A stretch of DNA of 64,000 nt from Microvirga terrae. Lineage in GTDB: Bacteria; Pseudomonadota; Alphaproteobacteria; Rhizobiales; Beijerinckiaceae. Both the position numbers and the translations under genes were made by a program. Position 1 is the first letter of the stretch. Each line of letters opens with the position of its first letter. The notes under the pieces were generated by a model. That model was not told the origin of the DNA, did not search any database, and saw nothing but the letters and a program-made list of their open reading frames with translations. Where the stretch lies: positions 3,904,001 to 3,968,000 of the forward strand of contig NZ_CP102845.1 in the NCBI RefSeq assembly GCF_013307435.2, in the 5' to 3' direction. Of the stretch, positions 28,455-36,092 are shown piece after piece.

Positions 28455-29084
28455 ATGCTGCGGGACGCCACATCACTAGAAAGTTCAATCTCAACCTTCG
28501 TGCGTGTCCTCAAGGAGGCCGAGAAGCTCGCGTTTGGAGATGACCTCTCGAAGTGGGCCGGAGCAATCTTGTGGGTCATAGCCAACGAAGGCCCAAAGAA
28601 TTTGACTGAAATCGCAAATCAACTCGAGACGTCAAAGGGGGTTCTGCACGCGCACGTGCAATCGCTTCGCGCAAAAGGTTACCTTGTTGAGGAACGAGGC
28701 AGTCACGGGTCAGTCCTGCTATCGCTTGCTCCTCAGCTCGAAGCGGAGGTTCATGGCAGGGTCAGTTCCGTGCTGGCCACCCTTGAACGGGTTTTCTCCA
28801 TCCTCACTGAGGAAGAACGAGAACTACTCGCTACAATAGTTGAAAGGCTCCATACAGAAACTGTAAGCGTCCAAGCGGATACCCAACGGGATGTTGTGAA
28901 GGATACAGAACAGAGCCAGACTGCCCATCACCGACTGGCGCGTGAGCGAAGAGCTGAACGCAAACAAGTTCATACACCAAACATGTTCGCGGCCGAACAG
29001 GTCGATATCGAGCTTTCGTTCCACAACGGAACGAAGCTGCTCTTACGCCAGCGGGCAGACACGCGCGAAGGCGAACCGTCCTAA
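28455..29084 (+). CDS. MarR-like winged-helix regulator
   Basis: A 209-residue protein. Residues about 30-90 form a winged helix (ILWVIANEGPKNLTEIANQL, then HAHVQSLRAKGYLVEERG), followed by a helical dimerisation region (about 95-140) with LTEEERELLATIVERL. The C-terminal 60 residues are basic and then polar (LARERRAERKQ) and have no known domain. The likely targets are the palindromes just upstream. No obvious regulated neighbour is adjacent. The family call rests on the winged-helix pattern rather than close similarity. Confidence 0.65.
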   Translation: MLRDATSLESSISTFVRVLKEAEKLAFGDDLSKWAGAILWVIANEGPKNLTEIANQLETSKGVLHAHVQSLRAKGYLVEERGSHGSVLLSLAPQLEAEVHGRVSSVLATLERVFSILTEEERELLATIVERLHTETVSVQADTQRDVVKDTEQSQTAHHRLARERRAERKQVHTPNMFAAEQVDIELSFHNGTKLLLRQRADTREGEPS

Positions 29085-29297
29085 GACCTTGCGATCTTGA
29101 TGCGGCTCGTCGCTCCCTTCGGAGTTTATCCTGGTGCAGTTCCTACCTCTAATTTAGGCCCTGCTAACCATCGCTGAAGATAGCTCCTCGCAAAAATTAA
29201 CAAGTCGCCGGATCGGTTAACCGAGCAGCAACTCCCTCGTTTCCCAGCCTCTCCGATGAGACCAAAATCTCCCCATGATAACCACGGGAGATATCCA

Positions 29298-30209
29298 GTG
29301 TCTAAGACGACCACCACAATCCAGATCGCAGCTCGGTCCGACTTGACCAGCGCCCTTGCCGCTGCCACTCCGGCGATGCGCGCGGTCGCGGTTTGCCTCG
29401 CCGACATCCGCGGAAGACTCTCGCCCACTGCGGCGAAGCGGGCGATCCGTAAGATGCCGGCAGAGAAGCGGGCAGGCTTTGTGATCACGAGGCACCTAAA
29501 TCAAGCTCTCGAACTGGCACAACGGGTCCGAACGGTCCGCAAGATGCCCCGCCGGACCGGGAGCAGGCCCTGGCATGCAAGGGCGGATCAGGCAAAAGGA
29601 CGAGCCGCCTTGGCAGATCGCTTGCAAGTTGAGATCCAGCAGCGTCGTGACAACCATGTATTCGAGGCGCTCCGCCGAGCTGCAAGGTGGGTCATGAAGT
29701 ACGGCGCGCCTGGTGGCACGAATTGGAACATCGCATATACGGTCGCAGGCGAGGCCCCTGGTTACGACCTGCAATGCGAGCGGGTCTATGGCGTCTACAA
29801 GGGTGCATATAAAGGCTGGGCGGCCAACCTCGATGTGCACACAATTACGGTACCGCGAGACTGGCTGAGCCGAGTGAAACGCATCACGCAGGATGGTGTT
29901 GTGAAGGAGCGCCTCATCCTTGATGCCGAGTACTTGGTCCGAGCCGATGATGACACCCGAACAGTCTACCGGGTGCTCATTGCGCGAAGGGGGCCCGGGT
30001 ACAGAGCGGTCGTTGAAACGCGGTATATTTCCTGCTGGCCCTTTGGCGTGACGACGCTCCACGCAACAGAGAGAGCAGCTCTTTCGGCAGGTGTGCCGGA
30101 TGAGGTACGCCGCCGCGAGATTGTTGCACGCCGAAAGGAAATTCAGCGAGCGCTCGAAGAGACATACATTGACGCCCGTGATGCTGACGTCTTCGCGAGC
30201 CTGACGTGA
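29298..30209 (+). CDS. Hypothetical protein, probable mobile-element gene
   Basis: A 303-residue protein with no recognised domain. It is basic in the N-terminal half and has helical segments ERAAL..., VRRREIVARRKEIQRALEET near the C-terminus. I prefer GTG 29298 because GGGAGA precedes it by 6 bases; an ATG 14 codons earlier is an alternative. The composition and position between other orphan genes suggest an integrated element. No function can be offered. Confidence 0.55.
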   Translation: MSKTTTTIQIAARSDLTSALAAATPAMRAVAVCLADIRGRLSPTAAKRAIRKMPAEKRAGFVITRHLNQALELAQRVRTVRKMPRRTGSRPWHARADQAKGRAALADRLQVEIQQRRDNHVFEALRRAARWVMKYGAPGGTNWNIAYTVAGEAPGYDLQCERVYGVYKGAYKGWAANLDVHTITVPRDWLSRVKRITQDGVVKERLILDAEYLVRADDDTRTVYRVLIARRGPGYRAVVETRYISCWPFGVTTLHATERAALSAGVPDEVRRREIVARRKEIQRALEETYIDARDADVFASLT

Positions 30210-30491
30210 GCACTCTGGGAGGGATGCTCTCGCGGTAAATGACAAAATAGCCCGGGCGGCTGCACGACGCAGGTTGCCTGGACCCCGATGCACCCCTCTG
30301 AGACGGGCGAGCCGAGATTATCAATAAGCCTAAGGCTTCGCCAACCGGGGTTAATGCGCCGACCAGGCCATTGACGGAAAGCTAGATCCACCGTGCTCGC
30401 TGCGATGTTCGAATGGCTGCGGCCCTAGCAACTGGCAGGTTGTCGCTTGCTAGCCCATTGAGCACCCTGGTCCGGTAAAAGGAGACAACCA

Positions 30492-31031
30492 ATGCGCAAC
30501 ATCGCAAAGATCATCACTGCCATCCTCGCCGCCTTGGCCACTGTGACGTGGCAGCTTGTCGATGGGGCGTGGAAGCTGGTCCGATCTTTGGTCGTTCCGC
30601 AGCCCCCGCAGGTTCTTGAGGTGGAGATCCCCGTCTCGCAGGCTGAAGCCATTGCCGAGGCCTTTACGGAGGCTCACGACAAGGCCAAGGCGCAGACGCG
30701 CGGACATGAAAGCGTCACCCACCGCTTTCCCTTGGGCTACGCCGTAGCGATGGCAGCGCGTGGATACGAGGAGCATCTCGTTGATGTACCGGATGAAATC
30801 GCCGCATGGGCACTCGCTCTGACCCCTGCCGAGAAGTCGGCCCTGTCCCGGTTCGCTTCCGATCAGATCGAAGCCCACCTCAACAGCGCCAAGCCCCTCC
30901 CCGGTGTGCCGACCTTCCGGACGAGGTTCGAACAGACTGTCGCGATGCTCGACCACAACATCGGCGAGGCTGACGTCGAGGCAATGGAACTCGTCGAGCC
31001 GATCTACCCTGGCGCTCCCCGCTTCGCCTGA
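30492..31031 (+). CDS. Hypothetical protein with N-terminal helix
   Basis: A 179-residue protein preceded by AAGGAGA. Residues about 5-20 are hydrophobic (IAKIITAILAALATVTW), giving a membrane anchor or signal. The rest is soluble and helical, with GYAVAMAARGYEEHLVDVPDEI and an acidic C-terminus. It is followed 19 bases later by a strong bidirectional terminator, so it is a complete transcription unit end. The family is not recognised. Confidence 0.6.
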   Translation: MRNIAKIITAILAALATVTWQLVDGAWKLVRSLVVPQPPQVLEVEIPVSQAEAIAEAFTEAHDKAKAQTRGHESVTHRFPLGYAVAMAARGYEEHLVDVPDEIAAWALALTPAEKSALSRFASDQIEAHLNSAKPLPGVPTFRTRFEQTVAMLDHNIGEADVEAMELVEPIYPGAPRFA

Positions 31032-31049
31032 TCTCCTCCCCTAAACGAC

Positions 31050-31077
31050 AAAAGGCCAGCTCACTGGCTGGCCTTTT
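31050..31077. terminator. Bidirectional intrinsic terminator
   Basis: An 11-bp perfect stem, AAAAGGCCAGC (31050-31060) with GCTGGCCTTTT (31067-31077), and a 6-base loop. A-tract and T-tract flank it on opposite sides. It lies between a plus-strand gene ending at 31031 and a minus-strand gene ending at 31096 and so serves both. Confidence 0.9.
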
Positions 31078-31095
31078 CCTTTAGGGATCCTGGCC

Positions 31096-31362
31096 TCAAT
31101 GCTGGCGGGCAAGGCGGGCGAGCTGCCCCTCAGCGCGGAGGGCGCGAAGACGCATGGCAGCGAGCTCTTCGCGCAAGTCGGCCTCGCGGTGATGGGCCTC
31201 GGCGAGCGCGTAGCCCAGTCGAGCGACGGCATCCGCAGCCTTCTGCTCGGACAGGCCCTGCAAGATCTCGGCCTTCCAGGCAGCCCGCTCCGCTCTCGTG
31301 GCCTCGATGGTATTGTGGAGCGCGGCGGCGATCCCGAACGCCACTGGAGCTGCACCTTGCAT
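31096..31362 (-). CDS. Small coiled-coil protein
   Basis: An 88-residue protein with a hydrophobic-to-amphipathic N-terminus and a long predicted coiled coil rich in Ala, Glu, Arg and Leu (about 25-85). GGAGGG lies just upstream of the ATG at 31362. It has no recognised family. It converges on the terminator shared with the upstream plus-strand gene. Confidence 0.5.
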   Translation of the reverse strand: MQGAAPVAFGIAAALHNTIEATRAERAAWKAEILQGLSEQKAADAVARLGYALAEAHHREADLREELAAMRLRALRAEGQLARLARQH

Positions 31363-31546
31363 GTATCCCTCCTAACCTCGACCGGAAGGCTGACATAAGG
31401 ATTCTCCAGCTGCAATCAATAAGATAGCCCCCATTCGTAAATCTCCCTGGGCTTTCTGCGCCGATGTGTCTGAAGGAAAGCGGACCCGGAAAAGACAAAG
31501 TGGATCGGGCTCGTCCGTGCACCGGACACCACCTCTGGCATTGTGC

Positions 31547-31780
31547 TCAGGCGTCCTCGGGATCCGCCTGCTCGCAATCCCAGGCCAAGTCGTCGAGCAT
31601 GCGCTGCACGGGGTCCAGGTCTGGATCGGTGTCCGGCTCAGGATCCTCGTCCATGTCGGCCTTGCCAGGGGCCGGGGGCTGGCTTGGTCTGGGCCCGAGG
31701 GACAGCGCCATCCACCGGCGCCAGGCGGGCCACCATTGCGAGCTGCCCCATCCATGAGACCTGATGGCCCGCCCAAGGCT
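31547..31780 (-). pseudogene. Fragment homologous to the 46265 acidic-tail gene
   Basis: The minus-strand frame ends DEDPEPDTDPDLDPVQRMLD and then DLAWDCEQADPEDA. This closely parallels the end of the intact gene at 46265-46714 (PDPDPGPDAVQRMLDDLSWA). The preceding residues WWPAWRRWMALSLGPRPSQP also recall its middle part in a shifted frame. It is a decayed second copy, 15 kb away, suggesting that two related elements once integrated here. Confidence 0.55.
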
Positions 31781-32148
31781 GGAGGCGGGAAGGCATGACC
31801 TCCTCCGGTTTCTCTGATAGTTGCTCGCTGAGCGCGGAGGTCCCAAACCCTGATGCAGTAAGGGTTTTATCCCAGGATTATTGTGAAACGAGCCCCCCTT
31901 GAGCCCCTTCCAGGCGCTCCCCTTGTTGCCCACTTCCCTCTTGAGCTCACGTCGTCTCGCCTGTACAGGTTGGGCACCAGACCGGGCCCCTCTGGCAGTT
32001 CGGATGAGCTGCGATGTCGGACTGGATGTCCAATTCGGGTGGCCTGGTTCATGGCGTTCTGCCGGCCGTAACTTGTTGCGCAACGTGCTCCGCTTTCAGG
32101 CAGGACAGATGCTGCGTGGCTTAGCTTGCGGTCGCGCCAGACGGCATG

Positions 32149-32181
32149 GTGGCTGCCCCTGTTCATGCAAACGGGAGCCAC
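32149..32181 (+). promoter_or_regulatory. Hairpin covering the terC ribosome site
   Basis: GTGGCT (32149-32154) pairs with AGCCAC (32176-32181), and the inner CCC and GTT pair with GGG and AAAC around a short loop. The GGGAG Shine-Dalgarno (32173-32177) is inside the stem and the ATG starts at the next base. This could restrict translation initiation. Confidence 0.4.
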
Positions 32182-32838
32182 ATGAGCGAGTTTTTCACCA
32201 CAGAAGCCCTCTCCGCCCTCCTCCAGGTCATCATGATCGACTTGGTCCTGGCCGGAGACAACGCCATCGTCATCGGCTTGGCGGCCGCCGGACTGCCCAA
32301 GGAGCAGCGCGCCAAAGCGATCCTGATCGGTATCATTGCGGCCACGGTCCTGCGCATCGGATTTGCCGCCGCAACAACCCAACTCCTGCAGATCGTGGGC
32401 CTACTGCTGGCCGGCGGCGTTCTCCTGCTCTGGGTGTGCTGGAAGATGTGGCGCGAGCTACGCACCAGCCATGCGGAGGAGATCCAGGGCGAGGAAGCCC
32501 TTGAGGGACGCGACCTCGACCGGGACGGCAAGATCGCCGGCGCAGCCCCGCGCAAGACCTTTGCCCAGGCCGCCTGGCAGATCGTCATTGCCGACGTGTC
32601 CATGTCCCTCGACAACGTGCTGGCGGTGGCAGGCGCCGCCCGCGAGCACCCCAACGTGCTGATCTTCGGCCTTATACTGTCCGTCGCCCTCATGGGCGTG
32701 GCGGCGACCTTCATCGCCCGCCTGCTCCAGAAGCACCGCTGGATCGCCTATGTCGGCCTTGCCATCATCCTCTATGTCGCCGCCGAGATGATCTACCGCG
32801 GGGCTCTTGAGGTCTGGCCCTTGGTCAACGGCGGATAG
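32182..32838 (+). CDS. TerC-family integral membrane protein
   Basis: A 218-residue inner-membrane protein of the TerC/YjbE family, associated with metal (often manganese) export to extracytoplasmic enzymes or with tellurite resistance. Seven or so hydrophobic segments are present. The two family signatures are IDLVLAGDNAIVIGLA (about 19-34) and ADVSMSLDNVLAVAGAA in the second half, both with membrane-embedded acidic residues and asparagine. A charged cytoplasmic loop (EEIQGEEALEGRDLDRDGK) separates them. ATG 32182 is favoured because GGGAG is upstream; a start 12 codons earlier is possible. Confidence 0.86.
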   Translation: MSEFFTTEALSALLQVIMIDLVLAGDNAIVIGLAAAGLPKEQRAKAILIGIIAATVLRIGFAAATTQLLQIVGLLLAGGVLLLWVCWKMWRELRTSHAEEIQGEEALEGRDLDRDGKIAGAAPRKTFAQAAWQIVIADVSMSLDNVLAVAGAAREHPNVLIFGLILSVALMGVAATFIARLLQKHRWIAYVGLAIILYVAAEMIYRGALEVWPLVNGG

Positions 32839-33053
32839 CACCGATGCCTTAGCTTGTGCGATGGACCGCCTTCAACCTCAGAAGCGGGCCATCGCAGAAC
32901 CGAGCGCTGGTCCAGGCAATATCGCTATGATCAATGCCCTCCAGCGCTCCTGAACGTCTATCCAATGCCTCTCTGAGTTAACCAATTTCATGAATTGGCC
33001 GCTCGTACTTCATTTGCCATGGAACACGCCTTACAAGGCGCTGCCGGGAGGAC

Positions 33054-33949
33054 ATGGCTGCACTGCTGCAGGGCTGGGCGAACAGCCAGCAGGCGGTCGG
33101 GCTGTTCGATGAGCAGGATCGGCTGCAATACGTCAATGTCGTCTACCGCGAGATCTTTCTCGGCGGCCAGGAGGGCGCGTTCACCCTGTCAGACCTGCTG
33201 CGCTACGGCTTCAAGAACCGGACCGGGACCGTGATCGAGTCCGGCGACGTCGAGGCCTTCATCACCGACCTCTACACGCGCCGGCGCAAGGTCGGGCCCC
33301 ATCAGGCGTTCGAGACGGACCTCATGGATGGGCGCTGGTTCTTCATGAACCAGACCGTTCTACCCAACGGCTGGGTTCTCATCGTGGGCACCGACATCAC
33401 CGCGCTCAAGCACAACGAGAAGACCCTGCGCCAGGAGGCCGAAACCGACCCGCTCACCGGGCTGGCCAACCGCCGGCGGATGTTCGGCCTCCTGGACCGT
33501 GCCCTGGCCGGCCTGGCGACGGAGCCGTTGTGCCTGGCGCTGGTCGACATCGACCGGTTCAAGGGCATCAACGACCGTTTCGGCCACCCCGCGGGGGACG
33601 CGGTGCTGAAGCACTTCGCCGACTTGGCGAGGCATCGCCTTGGAGACGCCGGCTCGTTCGGCCGGTTGGTGGTGAGGAGTTCATGCTGCTCCTGCCCGGC
33701 ATGGACATCGGCGGGGCGGAAGGACTGCTTCACAGGCTCCGCGCGGACATCCCGCCCCTGCCGCTCGGCAGCGGCCGGTCGACCATCTTTTACACGGTCA
33801 GCGCCGGGCTTACCGCGGCGTCCACCTCGGACAGCGCTGAGGCGATTGTGCAGCGGGCGGATCAGGCGCTTTATCTCGCCAAGGCGGCCGGACGCGACCG
33901 GGTCACGACCCTGACGCGCGAGACGGAACTGGCCGGCAGGATTGCCTGA
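33054..33949 (+). pseudogene. PAS-GGDEF diguanylate cyclase, frameshifted
   Basis: A PAS-like sensor (about residues 10-120, GLFDEQDRLQYVNVVYREIFLGG) is joined to a GGDEF domain (TDPLTGLANRRRMF, VDIDRFKGINDRFGHPAGDAVL). Near 33655-33675 one base is missing. The first frame goes off after GDAGSFGR, and the second frame supplies GGEEFMLLLPG, the active-site motif, and the rest of the domain to 33949. If the shift is real the cyclase is dead. If it is a sequencing slip the enzyme would be intact, since GGEEF is preserved. The product would make cyclic di-GMP. Confidence 0.78.
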
Positions 33950-33963
33950 CGGGCCGCCCACTG

Positions 33964-34467
33964 TCAGGCGGTTCCACTGCCAGCCGCCACCTCGCCTTCT
34001 GCGCGGTCGCGCTCCACCTCCACCCAGGTAGCCGCCGCGGGCCAGAGGGTCTGCACCTCGCCCGGAAGGGCGTGCCTGACCTTCTCGGCCTGGCCGGCAT
34101 CCACGTGGCGTGCCAGGACGGTGAACACGGCTCCCGTCACCGCGCGGGTGTCCATGGGCCGGATCTGGTCCAGCCGCTCGCCGATGGGCTCCAGGAACTC
34201 GTCGAGCGAGCGGGGCTTTTCGTCCATGCGGCCGGGCGCGTGCCATTGATCATAGTAGAGCCCGCGGACCAAGAGCGGCAGCTCCGAGCCGAGATGAACG
34301 GCCAGCTCCAACGGGATGCGGTCGCGCACCGCGCGCAGAACCACCCCGAGCACATGCCAGGCGAGCTGCCGGTCGGAGCCGACCGCCTCGTCTTGCATCA
34401 ATTCTGCAAGCCAGGTGTGGGTGGTTTGCAGTGTCTTGTCGAAAACATCGAGACCCGTCGCGCTCAT
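33964..34467 (-). CDS. DUF2267 family protein
   Basis: A 167-residue protein matching the DUF2267 pattern: an N-terminal helix pair with AWHVLGVVLRAVRDRIPLE, then HLGSELPLLVRGLYYDQW, and a second half-repeat with FTVLARHVDAGQAEKVRHAL. The family is all-helical, cytoplasmic and of unknown biochemical role, often found with stress genes. It is convergent with the frameshifted cyclase (15 bases apart). Confidence 0.82.
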   Translation of the reverse strand: MSATGLDVFDKTLQTTHTWLAELMQDEAVGSDRQLAWHVLGVVLRAVRDRIPLELAVHLGSELPLLVRGLYYDQWHAPGRMDEKPRSLDEFLEPIGERLDQIRPMDTRAVTGAVFTVLARHVDAGQAEKVRHALPGEVQTLWPAAATWVEVERDRAEGEVAAGSGTA

Positions 34468-34805
34468 CGGAGGCCTCCAGAGACTGCGAATGTTCGCCAG
34501 CCAACTCGGGGCGGTTTCGGATGTTCCGGGGCCTCTCCATCACGGGCGGCGACGCGGCTCGGCCGTGCCATTTCCGTGCGCACGAGGAGCTCCCACGCGC
34601 CCTTTGCCTCGGACACGGAATGCCCCTGCGCCAGCCCGCGTTGGCTGGCACCGTGAGCGATGGCCTGATGCAGGCGGAGCTCATTGCGCGTCCTCCGCCG
34701 AGCCGTGGCCATCAATCGATCAAGCTGACATAAAAACGCGCTTGACCTTGCCATGATGGGAAGGTGCACCGTCTGTCCTTCGTCAATGCCAACCGGAGTT
34801 TTCCC
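34468..34805. other. Upstream region of the metal resistance island
   Basis: About 340 bases that hold the promoter of the island (see 34742-34765). Minus-strand frames here have no recognised domain or consistent codon use. Confidence 0.4.
34742..34765 (+). promoter_or_regulatory. CueR-type promoter/operator of the chaperone gene
   Basis: TTGACC (34742-34747) overlaps the dyad ACCTTGCC-N5-GGGAAGGT (34745-34765). This is the arrangement of MerR/CueR-regulated promoters, in which the dyad fills an over-long spacer. The near-identical block at 43098-43121 in front of the copper ATPase supports co-regulation by copper or a related metal. Confidence 0.7.
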
Positions 34806-35072
34806 ATGTGCGGATGCAGCACCCATCAGGCTCAGTCGGACACCACCGCCGAGCGCGATCCCACTGCCGTCACCCTCAAGGTCGAGGACATGACCTGCGG
34901 GCACTGCGCCAGCACGATCACCAAGGCCGTCGAGGCTGGATTGCCCGGCGCCCAGGTGCAGGCGGATCCGGCCACCAAGCTTGTCTCGATCCGGGGCACC
35001 CGTGACCTTGCCAAGGTCGAGGCCCTGATCGCCGCCGCCGGCTACACCCCGTCTGTTCCGGCGCTCGGATGA
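34806..35072 (+). CDS. HMA-domain metallochaperone, CopZ-like
   Basis: An 88-residue cytoplasmic protein with an HMA fold from about residue 20. The metal site is MTCGHC (Cys31 and Cys34), and the domain ends VEALIAAAGY. An extra N-terminal MCGC motif may bind a second metal ion. ATG 34806 follows GGAG. Such chaperones hand Cu(I) or related soft metals to P1B ATPases and regulators. It is the first gene after the CueR-type promoter. Confidence 0.85.
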   Translation: MCGCSTHQAQSDTTAERDPTAVTLKVEDMTCGHCASTITKAVEAGLPGAQVQADPATKLVSIRGTRDLAKVEALIAAAGYTPSVPALG

Positions 35073-35135
35073 GTCCGGGCGGGATCCAGGCCTCCGCCGG
35101 CTCCCGCTTGCCTAACCCGACCAAGGACCCGGACC

Positions 35136-35366
35136 ATGCACCTCCTCCAGGCCCACAACCTCTTCCACATCCCGCAGATGATGTGCGACCGCTGTGTCGC
35201 CGCCCTGACCAGCGCCCTGCACGCCGTTGACGGGGTCGCCCGCGTCGAGGCCGACCTGATGGCCCGCACCGTTCAGGTCGTCTCACGGCAGTACGAGTCC
35301 GCACTCCTGCGAACCCTGCGCGAGGCCGGCTTTCCCGCCGAGCCCGTCATGCAGCCCCTCGGATAA
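35136..35366 (+). CDS. HMA-like metal-binding protein
   Basis: A 76-residue protein with an HMA-like fold in which the metal loop is MMCDRC (Cys17 and Cys20) followed by VAALTSALHAVDGVARVEAD and ending LLRTLREAGF. It is divergent from the CopZ-like neighbour. Two different small HMA proteins in a row suggest separate clients, possibly the RND system and the ATPase. Confidence 0.78.
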   Translation: MHLLQAHNLFHIPQMMCDRCVAALTSALHAVDGVARVEADLMARTVQVVSRQYESALLRTLREAGFPAEPVMQPLG

Positions 35367-35376
35367 GGATGTCGTC

Positions 35377-35436
35377 ATGCAGGCTCTTCCAAGCATCCTG
35401 GCGACCATGGTCGGGACTGTGGTGGTGGTGAAGTGA
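35377..35436 (+). CDS. Possible 19-residue hydrophobic peptide
   Basis: A short frame (MQALPSILATMVGTVVVVK) directly after the HMA-like gene, with a weak purine-rich site before the ATG. It is hydrophobic enough for one membrane helix. It could be a small membrane peptide or simply the truncated start of a lost gene. Confidence 0.25.
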   Translation: MQALPSILATMVGTVVVVK

Positions 35437-35570
35437 GGGGCATGGTTTGCCTTGGCGAACGAATCCGCCATAACAAGCCCTGCGGCTCACAAAGGCCACA
35501 AAGACCCTTGAGTAACCATCTCGAAACCGGCCGCCCGTCAGATCATTTCCCTGATGTCAGGAGCGATTCG

Positions 35571-36029
35571 TTGAACACCGTGTGGACCCACTTCCGGCGC
35601 CTGATCACGAGCCTCATGCTCGTGGCGATGACGTCGTTCGTGCTCCACAGCGGCGCGCTGGCGGGCATGCACCGGCATGGGCTGGGCGCATCCGACTGCC
35701 AGCCGACGGCCTCCGCCGCCCAGGCACACCTGCATGGGGCCGCGGGGCATGTCCACCAAGTGGCGCACGATCACGGCGACGGGGTGGCCCATCACCATGA
35801 CCAGGCCGATGCGGTGGACGAGAGCGCTCCCGACGACCAGCAGGCCAAAGCAGGCCCCAAGGGCCCCTGCTGCACCAGCGCCTGCCCGGTCGCCATGGCC
35901 CCGTTGGGCCTGGATGCGATCTCCGCGCCGATGGGCATTGCGGTCGCGCTCCTGCCCACGTCCCAGAACGGCTCGGGCCTTAGCCTCGACGGTCTCAAGC
36001 GCCCGCCACGAACCCCCAGCATCGCGTAA
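35571..36029 (+). CDS. Exported His-rich metal-binding protein
   Basis: About 152 residues with a signal-like N-terminus (RRLITSLMLVAMTSFVLHSGALAG) and a histidine-rich middle (HLHGAAGHVHQVAHDHGDG, HHHDQAD). A conserved-looking CCTSACPVAM cysteine cluster follows. TTG 35571 is proposed as start because AGGAG lies 7 bases upstream; a longer frame back to 35433 lacks support. The His clusters suggest periplasmic metal buffering next to the efflux system. Family not firmly recognised. Confidence 0.6.
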   Translation: MNTVWTHFRRLITSLMLVAMTSFVLHSGALAGMHRHGLGASDCQPTASAAQAHLHGAAGHVHQVAHDHGDGVAHHHDQADAVDESAPDDQQAKAGPKGPCCTSACPVAMAPLGLDAISAPMGIAVALLPTSQNGSGLSLDGLKRPPRTPSIA

Positions 36030-36092
36030 CCGAGCGACCGGCTTAAAGCCGCGTCGCTCCCGACGATGTGCTTGTGATCCGGGACCTTCCCC

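Noticed and set aside
32000..32181. Mn-type yybP-ykoY riboswitch in front of the TerC-family gene
   Set aside because: The leader was checked by eye for the conserved GGGGAGTAG-type and paired motifs and none was seen; only a local SD-covering hairpin is visible.
33964..34467. Plus-strand frame 34072-34656 over the DUF2267 gene
   Set aside because: It is antisense to the DUF2267 gene and has no recognised domain.
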